Assembly: GCA_965226855.1 (NCBI GenBank)
Contig: CBDDEE010000021.1
Coordinates: forward strand, 124,001-188,000
Source of the DNA: JAUXJB01 sp965226855
GTDB lineage: Bacteria > Myxococcota_A > UBA9160 > SZUA-336
Direction: 5' to 3'
DNA: 64,000 nt
Shown: positions 1-9,003 of the stretch, piece by piece
How the letters are laid out: every line of letters begins with the position of its first letter
Numbering within the stretch: position 1 is the first letter of the stretch
Notes under the pieces: generated by a model
Seen by the model: the letters and a program-made list of their open reading frames with translations, nothing else
Told to the model about the DNA's origin: nothing
Database searches by the model: none
Translations under genes and position numbers: made by a program

Positions 1-725
1 CACGCCCGACAGATCGCGCGTGACGTCTCCCTGCTCCTCTTCAAAGGTCCAGAGGGCGATGATGTTTCCATCGAAGCGCTGCACGTCGATCTGGGTCGCG
101 TTTGCGAAGCTGTTGGTGAAGCTCGCAATCACGCCCCCGGGCATCGGCGTTCCCGCACCAGTGCCGCCGCCACCTGCCGTCCCGGTGTCGGGAGTGAAGC
201 CGAACAGGTTGCCCCACTCGACGATCGCGGCAGACATCTCGGCGCCGTCCATGTCGCAGTCGCTCCAGCAGAAGTGCTTGTCGGTAACCAGCCGCTGGAC
301 GAGTCGACTGGAGTCGGCCATCGCAAAGTTGACCTTCTGGTTGTCCACGACGGCGCGATACGCGGTCCCGACGTCGGGATGCGCGATGTGAGGGAAGCCC
401 GGCCCCGCGCCAGCGTGACAGTTCACGCAGTACAGCTCCGTCAGCGGGTAGACTGTCTGTGCGAAAGCAGCCTCCGGGTCCATGATCCCGGTCGGCGTGG
501 GAGTCGGGGTGAAGACGGGATCCGGGTCTCCGGCGACCGGATCTCCGGCAGCGGGGCCTCCAGCGACGGGATCTCCACCAGCCGGAGCCGAGGAGCCCGT
601 GGCGGCTGTCGCCGCTCCGGAGGAGCTCGAGCTACCGCCCCCCCGCACGCGGCGGCGGCGAACACGATCACGAGGAGTAGAGCGCCGAGCTGTTTCGAAG
701 CTGCAGGGTGGGTGAGAGCTCTCAT
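1..725 (-). CDS. Cytochrome c-like/LamG lipoprotein, partial and frameshifted
   Basis: The gene runs off the left edge. An ATG at 725, preceded by GGAGG, opens a lipoprotein signal (LLLVIVFAAAAC). A Gly/Ser/Pro-rich linker follows, then a haem-binding CVNCH around residue 97, and the readable end (IIALWTFEEEQGD) looks like the start of a LamG/concanavalin-like domain. Signal and body lie in different frames. They meet at a run of seven G on the coding strand (638-644), and one extra G would restore a continuous lipoprotein. It follows the next cytochrome-type gene by about 40 bp on the same strand, so the two probably form an operon. Substrate is unknown. The frameshift may be a sequencing error in the homopolymer. 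Confidence 0.6.
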
Positions 726-765
726 CGATGCCTCCGAGGGGTTCCGGTGTGGGGACGACATGACC

Positions 766-1938
766 TCAGTCCCCCATGCAGTACGCCGAGACCTCGGCGA
801 ACACGCGCTTCATGCTGTAGTTCTGCGCCTCGAACACATCTACGATGCGTTCGACCTCGGTGCGGTCCGTCGGGTTGCCGGGTGGCTCCAGACAGATGTG
901 CTCGAACACCTTCTCCACCTGGCACTGCGAGAAGGCTCGGCTCTGCGCGACCTCCTGTCCCAAGCTCTTGGGTCCGTTGCCAGACGAGGCTGCGGCGCGC
1001 CAACCGAGCGCCGCGTTCGGCCCTTCTCGCCAGTAGTTCAACCAGCTGTCGTCGATGGTGACGTAGCCAAAGGGGAAGGCGCCCTCGTTGATCAGGTACT
1101 TTGGCTGCACCACGCCAGGCGTGTAAATCACGCGCGAAAGCATGTCGTCCCACTCGAAGTACGCGAAGGCTGCATTCAGCGGGTCCATGCCGCTGTGGCA
1201 GCCAACGCACTTGTTGTGGAAGATGCGGCTATCGCCGCCCGGGCTCCGCGTGACGTCCTGGCGGATCCGGTCGGAAGACCGCGTGATATCGTTCAGCGCT
1301 TCCATGTCGCGGCACAGGAAGTTCATGCCGGTGAAGCGCCACATCCGGCGGTTCGTTCCCGCCTTGAGGAAGGCTTCGCCTGCAGCCCGCGTCGTCATGA
1401 CACCGGCCGTGTCCGCGGCCATGAGCTGGGCATCAGGGAGAGCGGACTGCGCCATCGGAACGAGCAGCGCTGGATCGCCCAGATCCACTCGGCTCTGCTC
1501 CAACTCCTCGTAGTGGGCGTTGTCCATGTGCGAGTACGCGGTGTTCGCGGCGCCAGGTCCACCGACATAGACCAGATCCGCGGTCAGCACCTCTGTGAAG
1601 GGGCGGTCATCGCGGATGATCCCGATCACGGTTGCCGAGTAGTCGTTAAGTGGCGCAAATACCGTCTGTGCCTCGTTGGTCCAAGGCGTGATGAAGTTCT
1701 TGAGCGCCGAGCTGTAAAAGAGCGGATGCTCCATGGCGCGATAGGCAGCGCCAATCGCGTCTCCGTTGAGCACCATGCCCTCCAGCAAGTCGAGCTCGGC
1801 CGATGCGGGCGGTACGCCAACCAGACGATCGTGAATGCGCTTCGCCTGCTCACGAGGTCCCGCTGCCGCGGGCAGAGCGAAGGCGAGGGTCAGGGCAAGC
1901 ACGGCAGCGCTAGCCTGCCGGCGGCTCGGATATGTCAT
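766..1938 (-). CDS. Secreted cytochrome c-like protein with single CVGCH motif
   Basis: About 390 residues. I chose the ATG at 1938 because GGGGAG lies just upstream and an N-terminal signal peptide (AAVLALTLAFALPAAAG) follows directly. One c-type haem motif, CVGCH, sits near residue 243 in the context RIFHNKCVGCHSGMDPL. That resembles the cytochrome modules of DUF1588/DUF1592-type proteins. The C-terminal part has further cysteines (FSQCQVEKVFEHIC, AYCMGD). It is probably periplasmic and electron-accepting, co-transcribed with the downstream LamG/cytochrome lipoprotein. The exact family and substrate are not recognised. Confidence 0.7.
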   Translation of the reverse strand: MTYPSRRQASAAVLALTLAFALPAAAGPREQAKRIHDRLVGVPPASAELDLLEGMVLNGDAIGAAYRAMEHPLFYSSALKNFITPWTNEAQTVFAPLNDYSATVIGIIRDDRPFTEVLTADLVYVGGPGAANTAYSHMDNAHYEELEQSRVDLGDPALLVPMAQSALPDAQLMAADTAGVMTTRAAGEAFLKAGTNRRMWRFTGMNFLCRDMEALNDITRSSDRIRQDVTRSPGGDSRIFHNKCVGCHSGMDPLNAAFAYFEWDDMLSRVIYTPGVVQPKYLINEGAFPFGYVTIDDSWLNYWREGPNAALGWRAAASSGNGPKSLGQEVAQSRAFSQCQVEKVFEHICLEPPGNPTDRTEVERIVDVFEAQNYSMKRVFAEVSAYCMGD

Positions 1939-2199
1939 CTCATTCTCCCCATGCCCCTTCGAGTTCCAGGGCTGAGATGACTTATCGGTCACTCACATGG
2001 ACAACTTGTGACTCTTTTGGAGTTTTTTCGACAGCAACGTCCTTTCGACGACAGACCGCCACACTAGCGTCGAAAGCTGCGCTCGAAGAGCGATCTGGAT
2101 TGTCCAGCCGCCGCTCGGGAATGCGCAGATTACACATCCCGCGCCGCCTGGCCGACAAAGATGGTGGAGGCGGCCCTGGGGCGAAGGAAGGAGCAAGTC

Positions 2200-2712
2200 A
2201 TGGGCTACCGCACGCGATTGATGTTGCTCACGTGGACGCTGGCAACGGCGCTGTCGCTGCTGGCACAACCGGGCCTCGCGCTGGAAGCAGGTCAGCGAGC
2301 GCCGCAGTTCGCAGTCGAGTCCCTGGTGGGAGACAAGAACCTGTCGCTTTCCGCGTACCGCGGCAAGGTCGTCTATCTCGACTTCTGGGCCTCCTGGTGC
2401 GCCCCGTGTCTGGTCGCCCTTCCGGAGCTCGAAAAGCTGCGGAAGGAATTCCCGGCGGCGCAGTTTCAGGTGCTCTCCGTGAACCTCGACCGCGATCTGG
2501 ACAAGGCACGCCGGTTCCTGCGCGATCACGACGTGAACTATCCCAGCGGCTCCGATCCAGAAGGCAGCATCGCGGACAGCTACGGCCTCGACACCATGCC
2601 TTCGTCATACCTGATCGATAGTAAGGGCGTCGTCCGCTACGTACATCGAGGTTTCCGCGCAAGCGACATCGACGAGATCCGACAACACATCCGGCGATTG
2701 CTGAGGCGCTGA
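2200..2712 (+). CDS. TlpA-like thioredoxin-fold protein
   Basis: About 170 residues with an N-terminal signal segment (LTWTLATALSLLAQPGLA), so exported and possibly membrane-anchored. A thioredoxin-like redoxin domain follows, with the CxxC active site in YLDFWASWCAPC near residue 65 and the cis-Pro region MPSSYLID. The ATG at 2200 is chosen because GAAGGAAGGAG lies in front of it; an upstream ATG at 2161 lacks this. The stop overlaps the next ATG (TGATG). It leads the TlpA / DUF4266 / DUF3570 / ApbE operon and probably keeps cysteines of a partner reduced, for instance the CGC end of the DUF4266 lipoprotein. That partnership is inference. Confidence 0.88.
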   Translation: MGYRTRLMLLTWTLATALSLLAQPGLALEAGQRAPQFAVESLVGDKNLSLSAYRGKVVYLDFWASWCAPCLVALPELEKLRKEFPAAQFQVLSVNLDRDLDKARRFLRDHDVNYPSGSDPEGSIADSYGLDTMPSSYLIDSKGVVRYVHRGFRASDIDEIRQHIRRLLRR

Positions 2713-3149
2713 TGCGTCGACTCCGCCCCCTCGTCGCCATCGTCCTGGTCGGAGCCCTGTTCTCGCTGTCGGGCTGTCTTTGGGGGGGCGACAACGAGCG
2801 CAAGAGCTACTGGCGTCGGATAGAGAAGCTGGCCGACAGGCAGAGCTCCGAACGCGCAAAGAGCTTCGCGCCAAGGCGCTCGAGAGCGCGCAGCTCCTCA
2901 AACGAGTCCGAGCGCTCGATGCGCTTCACGCAAGAGGGAGAAACGAGGACGCGCGCCTTCCTGGATTTCCTGCTCGACCACGGCTGGCTCGTGCGGGTCA
3001 AGCCCTGGGAGCGCGACCTCGTCGCCCTGGAGGAGATGGGCTGGGACCCGGACTCCCTCCAGTCGCTGCGGCGGAGCCACATCTATTTCAGCAAGGAAGC
3101 CTCGCTTGTCGGGGGGAGCGCGGGCGGAGGCGGCTGCGGCTGCAACTGA
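2712..3149 (+). CDS. DUF4266 family lipoprotein
   Basis: 145 residues. The N-terminus is a lipoprotein signal with lipobox LSGC. The last ~55 residues match DUF4266: KPWERDLVALEEMGWDPD, HIYFSKEAS and the hallmark glycine-rich end GGGGCGCN. Between them lies an Arg/Ser/Glu-rich segment of about 60 residues, longer than the usual short DUF4266 lipoprotein. It overlaps the TlpA-like gene by one base and is followed 23 bp later by the DUF3570 gene. The family has no assigned biochemical function. Its constant company with a TlpA-like protein, DUF3570 and ApbE suggests a redox or flavinylation role at the outer membrane. Confidence 0.85.
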   Translation: MRRLRPLVAIVLVGALFSLSGCLWGGDNERKSYWRRIEKLADRQSSERAKSFAPRRSRARSSSNESERSMRFTQEGETRTRAFLDFLLDHGWLVRVKPWERDLVALEEMGWDPDSLQSLRRSHIYFSKEASLVGGSAGGGGCGCN

Positions 3150-3172
3150 GCGCGGAGTCGGAGGGGTGAACG

Positions 3173-4444
3173 ATGAGCTCGAGGGGAAAGCGCCGGAAGC
3201 AGCGTAAGGAGCGGGCTCGCGCGCTCCGGCGTCTGCGCAAGACCCCGGCCTTCCGCGCGCTCTGGTCGGGCGCAATGGTGCTCTCGGGTCCGGCGGGCGC
3301 AGCGCTGGCCGACTCGCCTGCCGATCGCTGGTCGGTCGAGTACAACCACAGCTTCTACAAAGAGGACGATCTCGACATCGCGAAAGGTCTGGTGGGCGGC
3401 CAGACCACTCGGTACGAGATCGAGATGCAGCAGTTCAGCGTCCGGGCCCCGTTCTCGGACCGCTGGGACCTCGCCGTCGACATCGTCATCGAGGAAATGT
3501 CTGGCGCGAGTCCGATCTACGTCGTCCCGGACGCAGCGGGACGTCCCGTTCAGGTGATGAGCGGCGCCTCGATCGAAGACGAGCGCAGAGACTTCCTCGT
3601 CACGTCTAATCGCTACTTTGACAACGGCCGCCTCGGCTTCTCGGGCGGCCACTCGAGTGAGAACGACTACTCCGCCATCAACGCGGGCATCGACGGCGAG
3701 ACACACTTCAACGAGGGGAACACCACGCTATCCGCGGGGTTCGGCATGTCCTTCGACACGATCGAGCCGACCGAGGCCGCACTCTTCACCACCCGACCCG
3801 ACGAGGAGGACAAGCAGACCTATTCGGTGCTCGTAGGCCTGTCACAGATCCTCAATCGCGCGACCTTGCTGCAGACGAGCCTTACGTACCAGTACGGGAC
3901 CGGATACCTGTCCGACCCGTACAAGCAGGTCTTCGTGGTCGGAGGGATCTTTCTCCCTGACAACCGGCCCGACGTCCGACACCAGTTTGCGTGGCTCAGC
4001 CGCTTCCGAGGGCACGTACGCGAGCTCCATGGTACGCTGCACGCCGATTACACGTTTTCCTGGGACGACTGGGGTATCAACGCGAACACCTTCGAGATCG
4101 CCTGGTACCAGAAGCTTGGCGAGAACCTCCTGATCGTCCCCTCTGCCCGCTATTACGCCCAGACGGAAACTAGCTTTTACGTCCCGTACTTCGCGACCCT
4201 GCCGCCAGCCGGCGCCACCTACTCGAGCGACTACAGACTCTCCTCGTATGGTGCCCTCCAATTCGGGATCAAAGCGGAGTACACGCTCCGCGGGAGATGG
4301 ACGCTCGGCCACGACATCCTCATCACCCTGGCCTGGGATCGCTACCTGTCGAGCGAGGATCTGTCCCTGCGAGATCACGCGCAGGAGGCGCCGGGGCTCG
4401 TCTCGTACTCCATCTTCACGGCCGGCCTCGGGTTACGTTGGTGA
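3173..4444 (+). CDS. DUF3570 outer-membrane beta-barrel-like protein
   Basis: 423 residues. A very basic N-terminus (SSRGKRRKQRKERARALRRL) is followed by a hydrophobic signal-like stretch (WSGAMVLSGPAGAALA). The rest is a long series of alternating, aromatic-rich beta strands ending in FTAGLGLRW, with a terminal aromatic residue as in outer-membrane barrels. The start of the mature part (SVEYNHSFYKEDDLDIAKG) is typical of DUF3570. It is third in the TlpA / DUF4266 / DUF3570 / ApbE operon, and its stop is one base from the ApbE start. Function is unknown; a porin-like partner of the lipoprotein is a reasonable guess. Confidence 0.85.
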   Translation: MSSRGKRRKQRKERARALRRLRKTPAFRALWSGAMVLSGPAGAALADSPADRWSVEYNHSFYKEDDLDIAKGLVGGQTTRYEIEMQQFSVRAPFSDRWDLAVDIVIEEMSGASPIYVVPDAAGRPVQVMSGASIEDERRDFLVTSNRYFDNGRLGFSGGHSSENDYSAINAGIDGETHFNEGNTTLSAGFGMSFDTIEPTEAALFTTRPDEEDKQTYSVLVGLSQILNRATLLQTSLTYQYGTGYLSDPYKQVFVVGGIFLPDNRPDVRHQFAWLSRFRGHVRELHGTLHADYTFSWDDWGINANTFEIAWYQKLGENLLIVPSARYYAQTETSFYVPYFATLPPAGATYSSDYRLSSYGALQFGIKAEYTLRGRWTLGHDILITLAWDRYLSSEDLSLRDHAQEAPGLVSYSIFTAGLGLRW

Positions 4445-4445
4445 G

Positions 4446-5426
4446 ATGCGGCTGCGCCGCTACCCATTCCGCGCCATGGGGAGTCCGTGCGAGCTCAAGC
4501 TCTACGGCGCAGGGGAAGACGCTCTCGATCCCGTAGCCGAGGCCGGAATTCGCGAGGTCCGGCGTCTCGAACGCAAGTACTCGCGCTATCGCCAGGACAG
4601 CCTGCTCAGCGCGATCAACCGCTGCGCCGGAGACCCGCGGGGAATCGAGGTCGATCCCGAGACGGCCGGCTTGCTCGACTTTGCGGAGACTTGCTTCCAG
4701 CACAGCGACAGCCTCTTCGACATCACTTCGGGAGTGTTGCGACAGGTGTGGGACTTTCGTTCCGGTCGCCTCCCGACGCAGGAGGCTGTGGAGGCCGTCC
4801 GCAAGCGGATCGGCTGGGAGCGCGTGCGCTGGGAGCGCCCACGTCTGGTGCTCCCCGAGCGCGACGTGGAGCTCGACTTTGGCGGCCTCGTCAAGGAGTA
4901 CGCCGTCGATCGCTGCGCGGAGCGCTGCCGGGGGCTGGGAGTGCGCCACGGTCTGGTCGATCTGGGCGGCGACCTGGCGGCGATCGGCCCCCACCCGGAT
5001 GGCCAACCCTGGATCGTCGGCATCCGCGACCCGCGCAGGCCTCGAGAGGCGCTCGCCTCTATCCCCGTCGGGCAGGCCTGTGTCGCGAGCAGCGGCGACT
5101 ACGAGCGCTTCATGCTCGTCGACGGGGTGCGCTACGGACACATCCTGGACCCGAGGACGGGCTGGCCCGTAAAGGGTCTAGCGGCAGTCAGCGTGATCGC
5201 GCCCCTGTGCCTGATCGCCGGGACCGCGTCCACCATCGCCATGCTCAAGGGGGAACGCGACGGGACCGCCTGGCTAGATTCGCTCGGCCTGGCGAACCTC
5301 CGTGTCACCCAGTCCGGCGTCGTCTCAGGCACGATCGCCCCAGAACCGGAACGCGGCGGGCCGGGTCGCACTAACGAAGGGAGCGTCCGATGCGGAAGCG
5401 GTGGCCGTTTGGATCTTCGATCGTGA
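4446..5426 (+). CDS. apbE: FAD:protein FMN transferase (ApbE family)
   Basis: About 326 residues. ApbE enzymes move FMN from FAD onto a Ser/Thr of a target protein in the envelope. Recognisable blocks are MGSPCELKLYG at the N-terminus, ERKYSRYRQDSLLSAIN, LFDITSGVL, ELDFGGLVKEYAVDR, GLVDLGGDLAAIG, ASSGDYERF and YGHILDPRTGWPV. The last is the conserved HxxDPxTG region. No lipoprotein signal is seen. It is the last gene of the operon. Its final ~19 codons overlap the convergent VOC gene, and the family domain seems to end near 5345, so the tail may be non-essential. The flavinylation target is not obvious in the window. Confidence 0.9.
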   Translation: MRLRRYPFRAMGSPCELKLYGAGEDALDPVAEAGIREVRRLERKYSRYRQDSLLSAINRCAGDPRGIEVDPETAGLLDFAETCFQHSDSLFDITSGVLRQVWDFRSGRLPTQEAVEAVRKRIGWERVRWERPRLVLPERDVELDFGGLVKEYAVDRCAERCRGLGVRHGLVDLGGDLAAIGPHPDGQPWIVGIRDPRRPREALASIPVGQACVASSGDYERFMLVDGVRYGHILDPRTGWPVKGLAAVSVIAPLCLIAGTASTIAMLKGERDGTAWLDSLGLANLRVTQSGVVSGTIAPEPERGGPGRTNEGSVRCGSGGRLDLRS

Positions 5427-5712
5427 ACTCGCGCATGCGCCAGGGCTTGTTCCCGATCGCTGAGAGGATCCTCGCGCCTCGCTCGCGACACAGCGCATAA
5501 AGGAAGTCCGCGTCGTCGACCCGTACGCAGCAGCATACGCTCGACCAGGGGGGATCGGAACGCTCCAGAAAGATCTCGCCGTTCCCGTACTGGACCGCAC
5601 CGAAGCGATCTCCGTCGGTGTAGGTGACCTCGAAGTCCAAAACCTCGCGAAACCACTTCTGCGCTTCTACCACGTCGGCAACCGGCAGCTGAGGCGTGAT
5701 GCTCTTCCACAT
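5371..5712 (-). CDS. VOC (glyoxalase/bleomycin-resistance) family protein
   Basis: 113 residues, one vicinal-oxygen-chelate domain. It starts SITPQLPVADVVEAQKWF and ends EFTIEDPNGHRFRIG, the usual two beta-alpha-beta-beta-beta modules. The end motif carries the typical DPNGH. The ATG at 5712 lies four bases after the stop of the MotA/ExbB-like gene, so it is probably the last cistron of the long minus-strand envelope operon, although its job looks unrelated. It overlaps the end of apbE by 56 bp, tail to tail. Substrate is unknown. Confidence 0.82.
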   Translation of the reverse strand: MWKSITPQLPVADVVEAQKWFREVLDFEVTYTDGDRFGAVQYGNGEIFLERSDPPWSSVCCCVRVDDADFLYALCRERGARILSAIGNKPWRMREFTIEDPNGHRFRIGRSLR

Positions 5713-5715
5713 GGA

Positions 5716-6303
5716 CTAGGACGCCGGAGCTTCGTCCGCGGCTGTCAACGCCTCCTGCAGGCAGCCCAGCAGGCGGCCGTAGAGACCGATCTTCAAGCCC
5801 TCGAGCACGGCGAAGCCGATCAGCGCGAAGATGCTCGAGGTGAGCGCGAGAGCGACGGCGCTGAGCTCCAACGATCCGTCCGCCAGGTGCATTGAGAGGA
5901 AGAGCACGAGCAAGCCGCCGGTCGTTCCGATGAACCCGATAGGCGGCAAGAGGTTGGAGTACATCGAGATGAGTCGGGCATAGTTCGCATCGTACTCGTT
6001 CACGACGTACTGCCGAGTGGCGTCGATGATGAACTCCTTCGGGTAGCTCTGGTCCTCGCGGACGGACTTGCGCAGGAGCCGGAGCATGAGCACGGAGATG
6101 GGTTTCACGTGGTGGCGCCCGCCCTTGGTCCTCCCACCCTCCCGCAGGGCACGACGCAAGGCGCTCGGCCCCAGACGACGCGTGGCAGCCCGCGCCTCGA
6201 AGAAGATCTTGAGACCGCGGTAGAAGGGGATCCAGACGGCGAGCAGCGAGCAGGCGCTCACGAGCGCCGTGATGGCGATCTCGCCAGAGAGCATCGAAAC
6301 CAT
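5716..6303 (-). CDS. MotA/TolQ/ExbB-like proton channel protein
   Basis: About 195 residues. Three hydrophobic segments are visible: near the N-terminus (ITALVSACSLLAVWIPF), in the middle (LPPIGFIGTTGGLLVLFLSM) and near the end (LALTSSIFALIGFAVLEGLK). The last two are the MotA/TolQ/ExbB signature pair, and a basic cytoplasmic stretch precedes them. The ATG at 6303 is chosen because it follows the upstream stop by 22 bp and begins directly with the first membrane helix. With the ExbD-like and TonB-like genes upstream it should form an inner-membrane motor driven by proton flux. What it powers is unknown; the secretin is the obvious candidate. Confidence 0.78.
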   Translation of the reverse strand: MVSMLSGEIAITALVSACSLLAVWIPFYRGLKIFFEARAATRRLGPSALRRALREGGRTKGGRHHVKPISVLMLRLLRKSVREDQSYPKEFIIDATRQYVVNEYDANYARLISMYSNLLPPIGFIGTTGGLLVLFLSMHLADGSLELSAVALALTSSIFALIGFAVLEGLKIGLYGRLLGCLQEALTAADEAPAS

Positions 6304-6325
6304 GTTCAGCTCGTCGAACACTGGG

Positions 6326-6904
6326 TCAGCCGTGGGGGAGCGGCTCCGGCCAACGACCGGGTCGACTGCCACTCTCCCGCTCGTCCAGGGCGCGCAGAGC
6401 GTCGAGCATGGTGCTCTGCTCCCCGAGCGGATACTCCACCAGCATGCTGGCACGACCCTCGAAGCGGTGCTGGATCTCATTGATGGCCCATAGGGCGCGG
6501 CGGCGCTCGCGCATCTCGATCAGGACGTCTGCCGCGACGAAGCGCAGGCCCGCCTCCAGGCTCGTAAGAGACGGCTCGTCATTCGCGGCAGCACCCAGGA
6601 GTAGGGGCTGCACGTGTCCGTCCAGGAACAGGAGCACGAACTCGCGAAAGCGTGAATTCGGACCCTGCGGGTGCAGGCGCAGACTCGCCAGGGTAGCGCC
6701 GAAGTGCGCCAGGTCGCGGGATGCGCGCTGCATCTCGCGCTTGCGCTGCTCCAGGGCCTCGCCCGTGAGTGGGGCGGTCGACTCGATGCCGGTCACCTCG
6801 ATGGGCGCGAGCCTCACGGGGTTCGCCAGGCAGGACGCAAGACCCAGGGCGAGCAACCCGAGCAGTGCTTGGCCTCGCCAGCGGCCTGGCTCGAACGCTC
6901 TCAT
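6326..6904 (-). CDS. Hypothetical lipoprotein in secretin/Exb operon
   Basis: About 192 residues. The ATG at 6904 is preceded by GAGGAG and starts a lipoprotein signal with lipobox LASC (GLLALGLASC). The mature protein is mostly helical and charged, with no recognised domain. It sits between the large secreted helical protein and the MotA/ExbB-like gene, with short spacers on both sides, so it is very probably part of the same envelope machine. An outer-membrane or periplasmic structural role is inference. Confidence 0.7.
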   Translation of the reverse strand: MRAFEPGRWRGQALLGLLALGLASCLANPVRLAPIEVTGIESTAPLTGEALEQRKREMQRASRDLAHFGATLASLRLHPQGPNSRFREFVLLFLDGHVQPLLLGAAANDEPSLTSLEAGLRFVAADVLIEMRERRRALWAINEIQHRFEGRASMLVEYPLGEQSTMLDALRALDERESGSRPGRWPEPLPHG

Positions 6905-6925
6905 GCGACGTCTCCTCGGCATGGG

Positions 6926-8989
6926 CTAGGACTCGCTCTCGTAGTAGAGCCGCCGCAGCAGCTCGTGCACGGGATGGTCGCGCTGGGCGGACAGCTCCCG
7001 TGCCAGATCGCTCTCTTCGAGCACGTCTTTGTAAAGGGGCAGCGCGCGGGTGCGCGCTTCGATCTGACGTTCCAATCGAGTCAGTCCTCCGGAGGTTTGC
7101 GACAGTTCGCGGACCAGATCGTGAAGATTCGTCGGAGGCGTCCAGTCAGAGTCGTCCGCGGGAGCAGCGGGCGCGGCCGGCGGCGCGCCACCGCTCATGC
7201 GCTCGCGTGTGGCGGTGAGCAGCGCGACGCGCGCGACGAGCATCTCCTTGCGAGTCCGGAGCTCCTCGAGGCTGGTCTCCAGGTCCGTCAGGCCGGATCC
7301 CTCCGCGTAGCCCAGGTACATGACCGCGAGTCCATCCGCGAGGGCCCGCCGCATGACACGCAGCCGTGTCGACTCCGACTCTTTGCTCTGGATCCACGCG
7401 TCCAACACGCGGGAGCGGGCGGTCGCGTCCGCAATGGGCTGCACGAGCGCCAGGTAGTTGTTCGCGCGGCCCCGCCGATCCAGCGCAGCGCGCACGGCCG
7501 GCCACAGCTCGTGGTCGAATGGGAAGATGCGCAGTGCCTGCACGTAGCGCCGAGTGGCAAGGTCTAGCTCGGTCGTGCTCGAGGCTGCAGACGGATACGC
7601 GAGAAACGCGTCGCCGTAGCCTCGCGCCGCGTCGTAGGCCGCAAAGTAGGCAGAGTCGGGCACGGCCTCACGACGCTCACCTGTCGCGTAACGCTCGAAG
7701 AAGTCGAGGTAGCGCGCGTAGATGCTGGCCGCGCTGCGAACGTGCTGGGGTGCGCGGTGGGGCGCCTCGAGACTGCGCGACAGATGGTAGGCCGCCGCGT
7801 TGAGGCTGGCCTCCTGGATCTCCTGCCAGAGCCCGCGCATGCCATCCAGGTAGCCCTCCCGGCCGCTGCTGCGGTAGCCGAGCCGCTCCCAGCCACGCTC
7901 CGGGACCTCATACATGGCGCCGTAAACCTGCATGGCCTTGGAGATCGTGAAGGGGGTCTCCACGTCTCGATCAACACCAAGGCGTTGCTTGGCCGCGTAC
8001 ATCTCGCCGAGCTGGCGCAGCCCCCGCGTGAACACCGCAGTGTGTCCCTGCACCATGCGCGCCCGCTCCAGCGCATCCTGGTAGGCACCGGTTGCGACGT
8101 GGAATACCTCCATGGCGTCGGGACTGAGGCCCTCCGTGGCGAGCAGGGAGCGCGCTCGATCGTGCACCTTGCGCGCCTCGAAGAGTGCCAGCGTGAAGGT
8201 CAGGCTTCCGCTGTCAGACTCCGGGCCGTTCAGGCGCCGTACGATCCGATCTAGGTAGCCAAATGACGAGGCCTCGCGCGGGATCACGTCGGGATGCTGG
8301 CCCACGCGACCGTCGTGCAGCATCCGCACGACGGCGCCGAGTGCGTCGAGCCCACGATCCAGCCGCATCTCCTGCGTGCGGATCAGGATCAGTCGGGTCA
8401 GGTTCTCGAACACGTACGGCAGCGCCGAGGCAAAGCCCGCGCTGGCCGAGTGGCTCAGGGAGAGCGTGCGCAGCGTCTCGTACGGGGCCTCGAGTGGCGT
8501 GACCACGTGCAGCCAGAGCTCGAGCACGTTCGCCACGAAGTCGCCGGGGTCGCGGGCCTCCAGGGCTTCATGGGCGAGGATGTAGTGGTACCAGTAGCGG
8601 TTCTCGTGCCGCCCGAGGTGGGCTTCGAGGTCCCGTACGGACGCCACACTGATGTCCAGCGGATTCGAGTCGCCGCTCGCCAGGTAGACGAGCAGGTAGG
8701 CGATCGCCTTGCGGCGCAGCGCATGCTCGTCCAGGTCACGGCGTGCCTCGAACTCCTGCGTCACATAGGCCTCGAGGGTCATGCCGGCCTGTGCTCCGTA
8801 CTCGTCGAGGCGCCCGCGCAGCGCCTCGGGCTGAGCAGACGAGTAGACGTAGGCATAGTCTAGATATCCACCCCACGGATTCTCGGCCTCTGTCAGGGCT
8901 GGGCTCGCGAGCGAGCACAGGACCAGCAGTGTCGTTGACGCCAGGATCCACGCCCGCGTCTCCGGCAGCGCTGCAACTGGGATCTTCAT
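6926..8989 (-). CDS. Large secreted helical-repeat (TPR-like) protein
   Basis: About 687 residues. The ATG at 8989 is preceded by GGAGCAG and follows the TonB-like gene by 14 bp. A signal or membrane segment comes first (ILASTTLLVLCSLASPALTEA), then a long run of helices with TPR-like spacing but no clear consensus repeats. Near the C-terminus are an Ala/Pro linker (APPAAPAAP) and a charged coiled-coil tail. It is probably a periplasmic scaffold of the operon that starts with the secretin. No enzymatic motif is visible and no named family is recognised. Confidence 0.68.
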   Translation of the reverse strand: MKIPVAALPETRAWILASTTLLVLCSLASPALTEAENPWGGYLDYAYVYSSAQPEALRGRLDEYGAQAGMTLEAYVTQEFEARRDLDEHALRRKAIAYLLVYLASGDSNPLDISVASVRDLEAHLGRHENRYWYHYILAHEALEARDPGDFVANVLELWLHVVTPLEAPYETLRTLSLSHSASAGFASALPYVFENLTRLILIRTQEMRLDRGLDALGAVVRMLHDGRVGQHPDVIPREASSFGYLDRIVRRLNGPESDSGSLTFTLALFEARKVHDRARSLLATEGLSPDAMEVFHVATGAYQDALERARMVQGHTAVFTRGLRQLGEMYAAKQRLGVDRDVETPFTISKAMQVYGAMYEVPERGWERLGYRSSGREGYLDGMRGLWQEIQEASLNAAAYHLSRSLEAPHRAPQHVRSAASIYARYLDFFERYATGERREAVPDSAYFAAYDAARGYGDAFLAYPSAASSTTELDLATRRYVQALRIFPFDHELWPAVRAALDRRGRANNYLALVQPIADATARSRVLDAWIQSKESESTRLRVMRRALADGLAVMYLGYAEGSGLTDLETSLEELRTRKEMLVARVALLTATRERMSGGAPPAAPAAPADDSDWTPPTNLHDLVRELSQTSGGLTRLERQIEARTRALPLYKDVLEESDLARELSAQRDHPVHELLRRLYYESES

Positions 8990-9003
8990 CTCCGACTCTG
9001 CTC

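Noticed and set aside
274..1980. 568-codon open frame on the plus strand
   Set aside because: It is antisense to the two cytochrome-type genes, which have signal peptides, CxxCH motifs and ribosome binding sites; the plus frame shows no family resemblance.
2161..2199. Upstream start for the TlpA-like gene at 2161
   Set aside because: It lacks a ribosome binding site. The ATG at 2200 has one and places the signal peptide at the N-terminus.
2780..3169. Alternative helical protein in the next frame of the DUF4266 gene
   Set aside because: The frame looks helical in the middle, but the lipoprotein signal and the DUF4266 C-terminus are both in the other frame and are continuous.
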